Part shown: positions 26,551 to 36,699 of the stretch, in pieces
How the letters are laid out: every line of letters starts with the position of its first letter
How positions within the stretch are numbered: the first letter of the stretch is position 1
Notes under the pieces: model-generated
Told to the model about the DNA's origin: nothing
What the model saw: only the letters and a program-made list of their open reading frames with translations
Database searches by the model: none
Assembly: GCF_052064335.1 (NCBI RefSeq)
Contig: NZ_JBQHVU010000004.1
Span: 67,154-131,153, forward strand
Direction of reading: 5' to 3'
Source of the DNA: Weimeria sp002480925
GTDB taxonomy: Bacteria > Bacillota > Clostridia > Lachnospirales > Lachnospiraceae
DNA: 64,000 bases
Translations under genes and position numbers: made by a program

Positions 26551-27174
26551 ATGGCAGAAAAGAAACATTTCTATGCGGTGAAAAAGGGCAGGAAGACCGG
26601 TATATTTTTAAGCTGGGACGATTGCCGGAAATCAGTAAGCGGCTTCAAGGGAGCTGTATATAAGGGCTTTGTGACCAGGCAGGAGGCAGAGGAATATCTG
26701 AATCCTTGTGAGGATGATGACAGGCTTAGGGACATTCCGGAGGATAAGATGCTTATTGCCTATGTGGATGGCAGCTTCTCAAAGGATAAGGGTCGTTATT
26801 CATATGGCTGTGTTTTCATAGGGCCGGATGATAAGGTAGAGACTATGTCTGGAAGCGGAGATGATCCGGAGGTCCTTAAGATAAGAAATGTCGGCGGAGA
26901 AATGCTTGGGGCCATGCATGCAGTAAAATACGCCTATGAGCAGGGTTACAGGTCGGTGGATATCTGCTATGACTATGCAGGAATAGAGATGTGGGCAAAG
27001 GGACTATGGAAGGCCAATAATCCTCTTACACAAAAGTATGCTGCCTATATGAAGCGGATGGATACAAAGATTCCTATAGTCTACCACAAGGTGGCAGCCC
27101 ATACAGGAATAGAATATAACGAGCTTGCGGACTCTCTTGCAAAGCAGGCTTTAGATCAGACAGAAAGACGGTAA
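26551..27174 (+). CDS. Ribonuclease H with viroplasmin-type N-terminal domain
   Basis: Cuts RNA in RNA-DNA hybrids. The N-terminal ~45 residues (KKHFYAVKKGRKTGIFLSWDDCRKSVSGFKGAVYKGF) form the caulimovirus-type hybrid-binding domain found in many RNases H1. The catalytic domain carries Asp in AYVDGSF, Glu in GGEMLGAM, Asp in CYDYAGIEMW and the C-terminal YNELADSLA. The ATG used has AAGGGAG 6 nt upstream; an in-frame ATG 15 nt earlier is a weaker alternative. The tyrA gene follows 6 nt later. Confidence 0.93.
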   Translation: MAEKKHFYAVKKGRKTGIFLSWDDCRKSVSGFKGAVYKGFVTRQEAEEYLNPCEDDDRLRDIPEDKMLIAYVDGSFSKDKGRYSYGCVFIGPDDKVETMSGSGDDPEVLKIRNVGGEMLGAMHAVKYAYEQGYRSVDICYDYAGIEMWAKGLWKANNPLTQKYAAYMKRMDTKIPIVYHKVAAHTGIEYNELADSLAKQALDQTERR

Positions 27175-27180
27175 GGACAG

Positions 27181-28293
27181 ATGAAGGAACAGGTGGGATT
27201 TGATCCCGAAAAAATAGTATTCGTAGGATTAGGGCTTATCGGAGGCTCTGTTGCAAAGGCGATAAAGAAGACCTATCCCTGTATCCATCTTTATGCCACG
27301 GCAGGACATAGAGAGACTGTGGAGGCTGCATTTTATGACGGGCTGATAGAGAACAAGAGCCTCTTAAGTGATCAGGAGATAGCAGATTCTGACGCTATAT
27401 TTCTCTGCTCTCCGGTGCTTGTAAATGTCGAGTATCTTTCGAGGATAAAGCCCTTCCTCTCACCTGATACCCTGATCACAGATGTGGGCTCTGTAAAGGG
27501 AGATATAGCGGCTGAGATAGACAGGCTGGGGCTTTCGGACCAGTTCATAGGAGGTCATCCTATGACAGGGTCAGAGAATACAGGCTACTCCTGTTCTGAT
27601 CCCTCCTTTCTTGAAAACGCATATTATCTTCTGACCTATCAGAGCGAGAGGGCAAGGAGGATAGTTCCGTTTTTTGACAGATTCATATCGGGACTGGGAG
27701 CTATCACAATGACACTAAGGCCGGACCAGCACGATATGGCTGTTGCAGCCATAAGCCACCTGCCTCATGTGATATCGGCATCGCTTGTGAATCTGGTCAG
27801 GGAGGATAACAGGGATGATCTCTTACGTACTATAGCAGCAGGCGGCTTTAAGGACATCACGAGGATATCATCATCATCTCCAGTAATGTGGGAAAATATC
27901 TGCCTCTCCAACAGGAAGGCTATCCTTAGTATGATAGACCAGTATATGGAGCTGCTTTCGGATTTCAGATCAGAAATAGAGGACGGCAATGGAGAAGAGA
28001 TAAGAGCAAGATTCCAGTCGGCCAAGGACTTCCGCGACAGTCTTCCTGTAAAGAAAAGAGGACTGCTTCCGGCAGACTTTACAATCTTCTGCGACCTCTG
28101 TGATGAGCCCGGACAGATCGCAACGGTTGCGACACTACTTGCCGCTTCAGGTATTTCTATCAAGAATATAGGTATAATCCACAACAGGGAGTTTGAGGAG
28201 GGAGTGCTCCAGATAGAGCTTTATTCCGAGGCAGACTATGAGGGAGCAAGGACTCTTCTTGAGTCACACAGCTACAGGCTTCATCTGAGATGA
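27181..28293 (+). CDS. tyrA: Prephenate dehydrogenase with ACT domain
   Basis: Converts prephenate to 4-hydroxyphenylpyruvate in tyrosine synthesis. The NAD-binding motif GLGLIGG is at about residues 16-22, and GGHPMTGSENTGY is the conserved active-site block. Residues about 298-370 (DFTIFCDLCDEPGQIATVATLL..) form an ACT domain, the likely tyrosine feedback sensor. It stands 19 nt before aroA, forming an aromatic amino acid pair. Confidence 0.95.
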   Translation: MKEQVGFDPEKIVFVGLGLIGGSVAKAIKKTYPCIHLYATAGHRETVEAAFYDGLIENKSLLSDQEIADSDAIFLCSPVLVNVEYLSRIKPFLSPDTLITDVGSVKGDIAAEIDRLGLSDQFIGGHPMTGSENTGYSCSDPSFLENAYYLLTYQSERARRIVPFFDRFISGLGAITMTLRPDQHDMAVAAISHLPHVISASLVNLVREDNRDDLLRTIAAGGFKDITRISSSSPVMWENICLSNRKAILSMIDQYMELLSDFRSEIEDGNGEEIRARFQSAKDFRDSLPVKKRGLLPADFTIFCDLCDEPGQIATVATLLAASGISIKNIGIIHNREFEEGVLQIELYSEADYEGARTLLESHSYRLHLR

Positions 28294-28312
28294 TTATTTA
28301 TGGAGAATTATA

Positions 28313-29590
28313 ATGCATAAATGTAAGCAGCTAAGAGGAGAAATAAGGGTTCCGGGAGACAAGTCGATCTCACACAGAGGTATAATGCTTGGCTCACTGG
28401 CCAGAGGCAAGACCTGTCTGCACGGATTCTTATCCGGGGCAGACTGCCTCTCAAGCATTGAATGCTTCAGAAGGCTTGGCATTCAGATAGAAAGAGAGGG
28501 TGAAGAGGTAACCATCCATGGAAGGGGCCTTTATGGTCTAAGGGAGGCTTGCGGCTTATTAGATGCCGGAAACAGCGGGACTACCACAAGGCTTATATCA
28601 GGTATCCTTGCCGGGCAGAGCTTTACAACAGGCATCACTGGTGACGATTCGTTAAGGAAACGTCCAATGAAGAGAGTGATAGAACCTCTTGGCCAGATGG
28701 GGGCAGATATAAGATCAGCTGATGGATTCCTCCCGCTTACCATAAGAGGAGGAGGACTCCATGGCATAGACTATATATCCCCTGTAGCGTCAGCCCAGGT
28801 GAAATCCTGTATACTTCTCGCAGGTCTTTTTGCAGAGGGATCTACCTCGGTCACAGAGCCGGCTGTATCAAGAAACCATACCGAGCTTATGCTTAAGGGA
28901 TTCGGGGCGGACATAAGGACAGACACGAAAAGACACTACAGCTGCATAAGGCCAGGAAGCCAGCTTACAGGACAGGATATCACAGTACCTGGAGATATCT
29001 CGTCGGCAGCATACTTCCTTGTGGCGGGACTTATCTGTCAGGACAGTGATATCCTGATAAGGAATGTGAATACAAACCCGACAAGAGCAGGGATCCTAAG
29101 TGTGATAGAGGCAATGGGAGGCAATATAGACTATATCGACAGGAGAGAAGTATCTGGAGAGGAGGTCTGTGATATAAATGTAAGGACCTCACAGCTTCAT
29201 GGGACCGTGATAGAGGGAGATATAATACCGACACTTATAGATGAGCTGCCTGTAATAGCTGTTATGGCTGCCTTTGCAGATGGTGAGACCATAATAAGGG
29301 ATGCTGCAGAGCTAAAGGTCAAGGAGTCAGACAGGATCGCTACTGTTTCAGAAAATCTCAGAGCAATGGGCTGCGACATCAGGCCGACAGATGACGGATT
29401 TGTGATAGAAGGGGGAAGACCGCTCCATGGAGCCCTGATCCATACCTATAAGGATCACAGGATAGCGATGAGCTTTGCCGTGGCCTCGCTTGCAGCAGAC
29501 GGTGAGAGCGAGCTTGACGATTATGCATGCGTTGATATTTCCTATCCGGGATTCTTCAGGGATCTGTCCGGGCTTTGTGGCAAATCTTGA
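28313..29590 (+). CDS. aroA: 3-phosphoshikimate 1-carboxyvinyltransferase (EPSP synthase)
   Basis: Sixth step of the shikimate pathway, joining PEP to shikimate 3-phosphate. The 425-aa two-domain enzyme has GDKSISHRGIMLGSLA at the N-terminus, LDAGNSGTTTRL for PEP binding, and the RKRPM motif. It is downstream of tyrA in the same unit. Its stop codon TGA forms part of the -35 hexamer of the leuS promoter. Confidence 0.97.
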   Translation: MHKCKQLRGEIRVPGDKSISHRGIMLGSLARGKTCLHGFLSGADCLSSIECFRRLGIQIEREGEEVTIHGRGLYGLREACGLLDAGNSGTTTRLISGILAGQSFTTGITGDDSLRKRPMKRVIEPLGQMGADIRSADGFLPLTIRGGGLHGIDYISPVASAQVKSCILLAGLFAEGSTSVTEPAVSRNHTELMLKGFGADIRTDTKRHYSCIRPGSQLTGQDITVPGDISSAAYFLVAGLICQDSDILIRNVNTNPTRAGILSVIEAMGGNIDYIDRREVSGEEVCDINVRTSQLHGTVIEGDIIPTLIDELPVIAVMAAFADGETIIRDAAELKVKESDRIATVSENLRAMGCDIRPTDDGFVIEGGRPLHGALIHTYKDHRIAMSFAVASLAADGESELDDYACVDISYPGFFRDLSGLCGKS

Positions 29591-29614
29591 CAAATCCCTT
29601 TGTTATGCTAAAAT
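29587..29614 (+). promoter_or_regulatory. leuS promoter overlapping the aroA stop codon
   Basis: Perfect TTGACA (29587-29592), 16-nt spacer, TAAAAT (29609-29614) with an upstream TG. The TGA of aroA lies inside the -35 box. The 60-nt leader is too short for a T-box. Confidence 0.75.
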
Positions 29615-29677
29615 TTTAATATTGTGCCGGGCAGTAAAGGCGGCCGGGGCAATTCTTTTTATACATTGGAGGAAATA

Positions 29678-32092
29678 ATGGATACTATTTATAACCATCG
29701 CGCCATAGAGGATAAATGGCGCAGGATCTGGGAAGAGAAGCCGGTAAATCCAAAGGACGATAAGAAGCCTAAGTATTACTGTCTGGATATGTTTCCATAT
29801 CCGTCAGGAGCTGGACTGCATGTAGGACACTGGAGAGGCTATGTTATCTCTGATGTATGGAGCAGATATCAGATAATGCATGGGAAGTATGTGATCCACC
29901 CTATGGGCTGGGATGCCTTCGGACTTCCTGCAGAGAATTATGCCATAAAGACAGGTCAGCATCCTTCTATCTCAACAGCAAAGAATATTGCAAATATAAA
30001 GAGACAGGTAAAGCAGATAGGCGCAGTCTATGACTGGGACATGGAGATAAATACCACAGATCCCAGCTACTACAAATGGACCCAGTGGATCTTTGTACAG
30101 ATGTTCAAGCACGGACTTGCCTATGAGAAGCAGATGCCGCTCAACTGGTGTCCGCACTGCAAGGCGGTTCTGGCAAATGAGGAGGCAGAGGGAGGAATCT
30201 GCGAGAGATGCGGAACCCCTGTCACAAAGAAGAACCTTCGTCAGTGGATGCTGAAGATTACAGCCTATGCAGACAGGCTGCTCGACGGCTTAAAGGATCT
30301 CGACTGGCCGGAAAAGGTCAAGAAGATGCAGACAGACTGGATAGGACGTTCCTACGGGGCAGAAGTGGATTTCCCGCTCAAGGATCAGCCTGATAAGCAT
30401 ATCACGGTATTCACGACGAGGCCAGATACTCTCTATGGAGCTACCTTCATGGTGCTCTCACCTGAGCATCCTATGGTAAAGGAGCTTACAACAGAGGATA
30501 AAAGAGAAGAGGTAGAGGCTTACTGCAGCCAGGCAGCAAATAAATCAAATGTAGACAGGGTGCAGAATAAGGAAAAGACCGGAGTATGGACCGGATCATA
30601 TGCCATCGATCCTCTAAACGGTGCAGAGGTGCCGATCTGGATTTCAGACTATGTTCTTGCTGATCATGGTACCGGAGCCATCATGTGTGTTCCTGCCCAC
30701 GACCAGAGAGACTGGGATTTCGCCAAGAAATTCGGCCTTAAGATAATCCCTGTAATAAGTCCAGACGGATCCGACATGAAGGATATGAAGGAGCCATATG
30801 TAGAGGCAAAGGGCAAGATGATCAATTCCGGCGACTGGAACGGAATGGATTCTGACAAGCTGAAGGCTGAGGCTCCAGACATGATTCAGAAGATGGGTCT
30901 TGGAAAGAGGACAGTAAACTACAAGCTTCGTGACTGGGTATTCTCCCGTCAGAGATACTGGGGTGAGCCTATCCCGATAATCCACTGTCCTAAGTGCGGA
31001 GCAGTTCCGGTTCCGGAGGAGGATCTTCCTGTAGTGCTTCCGGATGTGAAGTCCTACCAGCCAACAGATACCGGAGAATCACCGCTGGCTTCGATGGAGG
31101 ACTGGGTAAATACCACCTGCCCGTGCTGCGGGGGCCCGGCTAAGAGAGAGACCAATACAATGCCTCAGTGGGCAGGATCATCATGGTATTACCTGCGTTA
31201 TGTGGATGTGCATAATGACAAGGAGCTTGTAAGCCGTGACAAGGCTGATAAGTATCTGCCTGTAGATATGTATATAGGAGGAGTCGAGCATGCAGTCCTC
31301 CATCTGCTCTATGCCAGATTCTGGACAAAGTTCCTCCATGATATAGGAGTAGTGGATTTCGACGAGCCATTCCATAAGCTCTTCAATCAGGGTATGATTC
31401 TGGGCCCTAAGGGGATCAAGATGAGTAAATCACTTGGAAATGTGGTTTCCCCAGATGACATGATAGAAGATTATGGCTGTGATTCTCTTCGTATGTATGA
31501 GCTGTTCATAGGACCTCCTGAGCTTGACAGTGCCTGGGATGACAGAGGGATCGAGGGAATCAACAGATTCTTAAAGAAGGTCTACAAGCTTGTCATAGAA
31601 GAAAGCGCAAAGGATGCCCCGGAGACAAAGGAGCTGATCCGTCTCAGAAACCAGATGGTAAAGACTATCACCACAAGACTCGAGGCCTTCTCACTGAATA
31701 CAGTAGTATCAGGATTTATGGAGTATACAAATACTCTTACAGATATTGCAAAGAAAGGCGGAGTCGATAAGAAGACACTTGAGACACTTGCGGTCCTTCT
31801 CGCTCCGTTTGCCCCGCATCTGTCAGAGGAGCTGCATCAGCATCTGGGATACACAAGCTCTGTATTTGAAGAAAAGTGGCCAGAGTGGGATGAGAAGCTT
31901 ACAGAGGAAGATGAGATAAAGATGCCTGTCCAGATAAACGGAAAGACAAAGGCAGTCATATCCCTTCCAAAGGACATAGACAAGGAGAGCGCCTTAAAGG
32001 CAGCCAGAGAAGAAATATCTGACAGACTGACAGGAAACGTGGTAAAGGAGATCTTCGTCCCGGGCAGGATCATAAACTTTGTCATGAGGTAA
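29678..32092 (+). CDS. leuS: Leucyl-tRNA synthetase
   Basis: Charges tRNA-Leu with leucine. The 804-aa class I synthetase has the HIGH-type motif HVGH in YPSGAGLHVGHWRGY, a CP1 editing insertion in the middle, a zinc-like Cys cluster (CPHC..CERC) and KMSKS near the C-terminal third (IKMSKSLGN). The ATG is chosen because TTGGAGGAAATA precedes it; a longer frame upstream adds residues not typical of the family. No T-box leader is seen. Confidence 0.98.
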   Translation: MDTIYNHRAIEDKWRRIWEEKPVNPKDDKKPKYYCLDMFPYPSGAGLHVGHWRGYVISDVWSRYQIMHGKYVIHPMGWDAFGLPAENYAIKTGQHPSISTAKNIANIKRQVKQIGAVYDWDMEINTTDPSYYKWTQWIFVQMFKHGLAYEKQMPLNWCPHCKAVLANEEAEGGICERCGTPVTKKNLRQWMLKITAYADRLLDGLKDLDWPEKVKKMQTDWIGRSYGAEVDFPLKDQPDKHITVFTTRPDTLYGATFMVLSPEHPMVKELTTEDKREEVEAYCSQAANKSNVDRVQNKEKTGVWTGSYAIDPLNGAEVPIWISDYVLADHGTGAIMCVPAHDQRDWDFAKKFGLKIIPVISPDGSDMKDMKEPYVEAKGKMINSGDWNGMDSDKLKAEAPDMIQKMGLGKRTVNYKLRDWVFSRQRYWGEPIPIIHCPKCGAVPVPEEDLPVVLPDVKSYQPTDTGESPLASMEDWVNTTCPCCGGPAKRETNTMPQWAGSSWYYLRYVDVHNDKELVSRDKADKYLPVDMYIGGVEHAVLHLLYARFWTKFLHDIGVVDFDEPFHKLFNQGMILGPKGIKMSKSLGNVVSPDDMIEDYGCDSLRMYELFIGPPELDSAWDDRGIEGINRFLKKVYKLVIEESAKDAPETKELIRLRNQMVKTITTRLEAFSLNTVVSGFMEYTNTLTDIAKKGGVDKKTLETLAVLLAPFAPHLSEELHQHLGYTSSVFEEKWPEWDEKLTEEDEIKMPVQINGKTKAVISLPKDIDKESALKAAREEISDRLTGNVVKEIFVPGRIINFVMR

Positions 32093-32103
32093 GGATGGCT
32101 AAC

Positions 32104-32131
32104 TCCTAACCCACAAGCTCTACCCCCTCAG
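32104..32131 (+). repeat. Degenerate heptad element between leuS and icd
   Basis: Blocks TCCT, CCAC, CTCT and CCCT recur at 7-nt steps, like the right arm of the heptad family. A matching left arm is not clear. Confidence 0.3.
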
Positions 32132-32148
32132 AAGGAAAGGACCTACAC

Positions 32149-33360
32149 ATGGAAAAGATTACAATGACAACTCCCCTCGTCGAGATGGACGGGGACGAGA
32201 TGACCCGCATACTCTGGAAGATGATAAAGGACGAGCTGCTTCTTCCTTTTATAGACTTAAAGACCGAGTATTATGACCTCGGCCTTAAGCACAGGGATGA
32301 GACCGATGATCAGGTGACTGTTGACGCAAGCAATGCGACAAAGAAGTACGGAGTAGCAGTCAAGTGCGCTACCATCACACCGAATGCTGCCCGTGTAGAG
32401 GAGTATGGCCTGAAAAAGATGTACAAGTCCCCTAACGGGACCATCCGTGCTATCCTTGACGGAACTGTTTTCAGGGCTCCTATTATCGTAAAGGGCATCG
32501 AGCCAAATGTAAAGACCTGGGAGAAGCCTATTACTATCGCCCGTCATGCCTACGGCGATGTCTATCGTGCTACCGAGATGAAGATAGACGGACCGGGAAA
32601 GGTAGAGCTCGTTTATACAAGGGCTGATGGAAGCGAGGAAAGAGCCCTGGTTCATGAATTCGACGGACCAGGTGTCGTACAGGGACAGCATAATCTGCTC
32701 TCATCTATCGAAAGCTTCGCAAGGAGCTGCTTTACCTTTGCACTTGAGAAGAAGCAGGATCTCTGGTTTGCTACAAAGGATACGATCAGCAAGAAGTATG
32801 ACCATACATTCAAGGATGTCTTTGCCGATCTCTACGAAAAGGAATACAAGCAGAAGTTCGAGCAGGCCGGTATCACATACTTCTACACTCTTATCGATGA
32901 TGCGGTTGCCCGTGTGATGAAGAGCCATGGCGGATTTATCTGGGCCTGCAAGAACTATGACGGAGATGTAATGAGTGATATGCTCTCATCAGCCTTCGGT
33001 TCACTGGCAATGATGACCTCGGTGCTCGTATCTCCTCAGGGCTACTATGAGTTTGAGGCTGCACACGGTACTGTACAGAGACATTACTACAAATACTTAA
33101 AGGGTGAGGAGACATCGACGAACTCTGTAGCTACCATATTTGCATGGAGCGGAGCCTTAAGGAAGAGAGGACAGATGGATGGTCTTCCTGATCTGGTCAG
33201 ATTTGCCGATGCGCTTGAGAAGGCAACGATAGAGACGATCGAGTCAGGAAAGATGACCGGAGATCTGGCTCTTATCACAACGCTTCCTAACCCGACTAAG
33301 CTGAACAGTAAGGATTTCATCCTTGCCATAAGAGAAAATCTCGAGAAAGAATTAGGTTGA
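32149..33360 (+). CDS. icd: NADP-dependent isocitrate dehydrogenase
   Basis: Oxidises isocitrate to 2-oxoglutarate with NADP+. The 403-aa chain resembles the homodimeric eukaryote-like type (start VEMDGDEMTRILWKMIKDELLLPF; NGTIRAILDGTVFRAPII substrate region; AHGTVQRHYYKY near the C-terminus). It probably serves glutamate synthesis, together with gdhA, in an organism without a full TCA cycle (inference). GGAAAGGACC precedes the start. Confidence 0.96.
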   Translation: MEKITMTTPLVEMDGDEMTRILWKMIKDELLLPFIDLKTEYYDLGLKHRDETDDQVTVDASNATKKYGVAVKCATITPNAARVEEYGLKKMYKSPNGTIRAILDGTVFRAPIIVKGIEPNVKTWEKPITIARHAYGDVYRATEMKIDGPGKVELVYTRADGSEERALVHEFDGPGVVQGQHNLLSSIESFARSCFTFALEKKQDLWFATKDTISKKYDHTFKDVFADLYEKEYKQKFEQAGITYFYTLIDDAVARVMKSHGGFIWACKNYDGDVMSDMLSSAFGSLAMMTSVLVSPQGYYEFEAAHGTVQRHYYKYLKGEETSTNSVATIFAWSGALRKRGQMDGLPDLVRFADALEKATIETIESGKMTGDLALITTLPNPTKLNSKDFILAIRENLEKELG

Positions 33361-33367
33361 TCCAAAT

Positions 33368-35287
33368 ATGATATTAAGTGTATCTGATCTGACAAAAAGC
33401 TTTGGAGACAAGGTCGTTTTTAAGGACCTTTCCTTTCAGATAAGAGAACATGAACACGTGGCCATTGTAGGTAACAATGGCTGCGGTAAATCAACGCTTC
33501 TTAAAGTCATAGTGGGCCAGGAGCCCGCTGACTCGGGAAGCGTTGTTTTTGCTAAGGACTCTACTTTCGGTTATCTGGCCCAGTATCAGGATGCAGATTA
33601 TCCGGGTACCATCTATGAGTATGTCTACCATGCGAGGGAGGATATCCTTTTAATGGAGGATAAGCTCAGAGAAATGGAGTCTGATATGAAGACTGTAGGA
33701 GGGGATGATCTGGCCCGTCTTATGGATTCATATCAGAAGCTAAGTCATGAGTATATGCTTTATGGTGGTGACTCCTATCTGTCGAGAGTGGGTGGCACGC
33801 TAAAGGGTCTTGGCTTTACAGAGGACGATTTTGACAAGAGGATGTCGGAGGTGTCAGGAGGACAGAAGACAAGGGTTGCCCTATCGAGACTTCTCGTGAC
33901 CAACCCCGATCTTTTGCTCCTGGATGAGCCTATAAACCACCTGGATCTGCGTTCAATCGAATGGCTTGAGAATTTCCTTGTAAACTACAGCGGTGCCGTG
34001 ATCATAGTTGCCCACGACAGATATTTCCTTGACCGGACGGTCAGTAGATGCATAGACTTATCTGACCAGAGGGCGCATGACTATAAGGGCAATTATTCTG
34101 CCTTCATGAAGCAGAAGGATCTCTTCCTGCTGACAAGGGAAAGGGAGTTCGAGAAGCAGCAGAAGAAGATCGAGCATGAGAAAAAGGTAATAGAAAAGCT
34201 GGAAAGCTTCAACCGGGAGAAGTCAATAAAGAGGGCGGAAAGCCGTAAGAAGGTCCTCGATAAGATAGAGGTAATCGAGAAGCCAAAGGAAGCTGACAAG
34301 GCTATGAGGCTTTCACTTTCTCCTCTCTCATCGAGCGGAAAGGATGTCCTTACTGTGACAGATCTGTCCAAGTCCTTTGACGGGACAGAGGTCCTTAAGG
34401 ACATATCGTTTGATATAAAGCGCGGTGAGAAGGTAGCTCTTATTGGAGACAACGGTATTGGGAAGTCTACTGTCCTTAAGATCATAAATGATATATTCCC
34501 TGCGGACTCCGGAAGTGTAAGGATAGGAGCCGGAGTAACAATAGGCTACTACGATCAGGAGCAGCATGGATTCGATGAGGACAATACTCTTTTTGATGAG
34601 ATGCAGGGAGCCTATCCGTCTCTTAATAATACAAGGGTAAGAAACGTTCTTGCTGCCTTTCTTTTCAGGGATGATGAGGTCTATAAAAAGATAAGGGACC
34701 TGTCCGGAGGTGAAAGAGGACGTATATCATTAGCCAAGCTTATGCTTTCCGGAGCTAATTTCCTGATACTAGACGAGCCTACCAACCATCTGGATATGGA
34801 TTCAAAGGAGATACTGGAGCATGCCATAAACAATTACGATGGCACGGTCCTTTATGTTTCTCATGACAGATACTTTGTCAACCAGACAGCAAGCCGTATC
34901 CTGGAGCTTAGGCAAGACGGGATCCACCAGTATCTTGGGAATTATGACTATTATCTGAAAAAACGTGAAGAGATAAGGACTGACTTTGGTATAAGCAAAA
35001 AGAAGGCAGAGGAGACCATGGAAAAGGCCTCCGCCGGCTCCGCCGATGACTGGAAGAAGCAGAAGGAGGAGGCTAGGGCAAGGCAGAAGAAAGAGAGAGA
35101 GGCCAAAAGGATAGAGGAAGAGATAGAAAAAAAGGAAGCGGAGAAAGAGAAGATCAATGAGGAATTCAGTGATCCGGCGACAGCCAGAAACTCCGCCAGA
35201 CTAAATGAGCTTACTGAAAAGCTTTCGCTACTTGATGAAGAATTAAAAAAGCTATATGATGATTGGGAAGGGGTTTATGGAGAATAA
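33368..35287 (+). CDS. ABC-F family ATP-binding protein
   Basis: Soluble protein with two ABC domains and no membrane part, of the ABC-F class that acts on ribosomes. Walker A motifs are GNNGCGKST and GDNGIGKST; the signatures are VSGGQKTRVALS and LSGGERGRISLA. The linker between domains is long and basic, and the last ~100 residues form a charged coiled coil, as in YdiF/Uup-like members. Whether it gives antibiotic protection or is a housekeeping translation factor cannot be told. The rex start codon lies inside its 3' end. Confidence 0.93.
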   Translation: MILSVSDLTKSFGDKVVFKDLSFQIREHEHVAIVGNNGCGKSTLLKVIVGQEPADSGSVVFAKDSTFGYLAQYQDADYPGTIYEYVYHAREDILLMEDKLREMESDMKTVGGDDLARLMDSYQKLSHEYMLYGGDSYLSRVGGTLKGLGFTEDDFDKRMSEVSGGQKTRVALSRLLVTNPDLLLLDEPINHLDLRSIEWLENFLVNYSGAVIIVAHDRYFLDRTVSRCIDLSDQRAHDYKGNYSAFMKQKDLFLLTREREFEKQQKKIEHEKKVIEKLESFNREKSIKRAESRKKVLDKIEVIEKPKEADKAMRLSLSPLSSSGKDVLTVTDLSKSFDGTEVLKDISFDIKRGEKVALIGDNGIGKSTVLKIINDIFPADSGSVRIGAGVTIGYYDQEQHGFDEDNTLFDEMQGAYPSLNNTRVRNVLAAFLFRDDEVYKKIRDLSGGERGRISLAKLMLSGANFLILDEPTNHLDMDSKEILEHAINNYDGTVLYVSHDRYFVNQTASRILELRQDGIHQYLGNYDYYLKKREEIRTDFGISKKKAEETMEKASAGSADDWKKQKEEARARQKKEREAKRIEEEIEKKEAEKEKINEEFSDPATARNSARLNELTEKLSLLDEELKKLYDDWEGVYGE

Positions 35288-35900
35288 TATTTCTCAGGCC
35301 GTGATCAGACGGATGCCAAGATATTACAGATATCTGGGAGAATTACTGGAGAACGGGGTAGAGAGGATCTCTTCAAAGGAGCTTTCAGAGCGGATGCAGG
35401 TCACTGCGTCTCAGATAAGGCAGGATCTGAATAATTTCGGAGGCTTCGGCCAGCAGGGCTATGGCTATAATGTCGAGTTCCTCTATGAGGAGATAGGAAG
35501 GATCCTTGGCCTTACAAGGGTCCATAATGTGGCCCTGTTCGGAGTAGGAAATCTGGGCGCAGCCATTGCCAATTATGTGAATTTCGAGAAGCTGCCCTTT
35601 CGTATGATAGGCCTCTTTGATGTCGATCAAAAGAAAAAGGACAGGATAGTTGGCGGGATACCTGTGATGATGATAGACGAGTTCGAGGACTTCATAAAGG
35701 AGCACAGGGTAGACATAGCAGTGCTTACCCTGCCTAAGGATGCGGCAATGCCAGTAGCCGAGCGTCTTGTGAGTCTTGGCGTGAGAGCCTTCTGGAATTT
35801 CGCCCATGTGGATCTGATGGTGCCTGATGATGTGGTAGTAGAAAACGTGCATCTGTCTGATTCGCTGATGCAGCTTTCATATAATATGTCTGGCAGATAA
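35277..35900 (+). CDS. rex: Redox-sensing transcriptional repressor Rex
   Basis: Repressor that senses the NADH/NAD+ ratio and releases fermentation genes when NADH is high. The N-terminal winged helix (RISSKELSERMQVTASQIRQDLNNFGGFGQQGYGY) is followed by a Rossmann domain with FGVGNLGAA. The start chosen (MENNIS) has GGAAGGGG just upstream and overlaps the ABC-F gene by 11 nt. About 207 aa. It could regulate pflB, but I do not see a clear consensus Rex site there. Confidence 0.96.
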   Translation: MENNISQAVIRRMPRYYRYLGELLENGVERISSKELSERMQVTASQIRQDLNNFGGFGQQGYGYNVEFLYEEIGRILGLTRVHNVALFGVGNLGAAIANYVNFEKLPFRMIGLFDVDQKKKDRIVGGIPVMMIDEFEDFIKEHRVDIAVLTLPKDAAMPVAERLVSLGVRAFWNFAHVDLMVPDDVVVENVHLSDSLMQLSYNMSGR

Positions 35901-35916
35901 GCCCTGGAGGGATAAT

Positions 35917-36699
35917 ATGGATCTGGAGGAAGTTAAGAGGAGAGTATCTGATACCAAGATACCTGTTCTGGTCCTTGACCAGAAGTGGCACAGACTCTTT
36001 GCGCTCGAGGGCAAGCCTGATGAAATAAAGACCTCAGAGGTCGCATTAAATGAGCTTCTAAAGGAGCAGGGCGGACTCGGGAATGAGCTTAAGGAGCTTA
36101 AAAAGGTAAAGAAGAAGCTAATGGCCAATATAGTAGATCATGTAAATGAGGCAGGATCTACCAATGTCACCAAGGATGCCTCTATGATTGACGAGACAAA
36201 TCGAAGGATAGAGGAGATAGAGGACAGGCTCTTAGAGCTTCCAAAGGAGATAAAGAATGCAAACAATCAGCTGATGGAGCGTACTGTAGAGTTCGCCTAT
36301 CAGAGGATGAGGACAAATACAGACGAGATAAATGAGATCTCGGAATGGATAAAGGATATCAGGGTAAAGCTCAAGAAAAATATAATAAGAAAGCAGAACC
36401 GGGAGATAAATAACCGTGAGATCTATTCCTATATGCACGATATCTTTGGCAAGGATATGGTGACGCTTTTTGATATCACGGATGATGATCAGATAGTGCT
36501 TACCAGCAAGGACTCATATATGTCGGGACATTCTGCAGAGGATAATGAAAACGATAAGGAGGATACTCCGGGAGAATGGAGATCAAAAGGTGCGCTCGGC
36601 AATCCTTTATCGTCTGTAAGGAAGGGAGGGGCAGCCGGTGAAAAAATGGATCCTGAAAAGACAGGAGATAATAAAGCTTCTTCCGGAAAGGAAGGATGA
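35917..36699 (+). CDS. Coiled-coil protein of unknown function
   Basis: 260-aa soluble protein. Residues about 25-110 (ALNELLKEQGGLGNELKELKKVKKKLMANIVDHVNEAG, then IEEIEDRLLELPKEIKNANNQLMER) are strongly helical. The region RKQNREINNREIYSYMHDIFGKDMVTLFDI is more globular. The last ~60 residues are charged, polar and probably disordered, and overlap the nnrD start by 62 nt. No enzyme motif seen. Its tight place between rex and nnrD suggests a lineage-conserved gene. Confidence 0.8.
   Translation: MDLEEVKRRVSDTKIPVLVLDQKWHRLFALEGKPDEIKTSEVALNELLKEQGGLGNELKELKKVKKKLMANIVDHVNEAGSTNVTKDASMIDETNRRIEEIEDRLLELPKEIKNANNQLMERTVEFAYQRMRTNTDEINEISEWIKDIRVKLKKNIIRKQNREINNREIYSYMHDIFGKDMVTLFDITDDDQIVLTSKDSYMSGHSAEDNENDKEDTPGEWRSKGALGNPLSSVRKGGAAGEKMDPEKTGDNKASSGKEG

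Noticed and set aside
29591..29677. T-box leader before leuS
   Set aside because: The leader is about 60 nt and has no T-box sequence or specifier stem.
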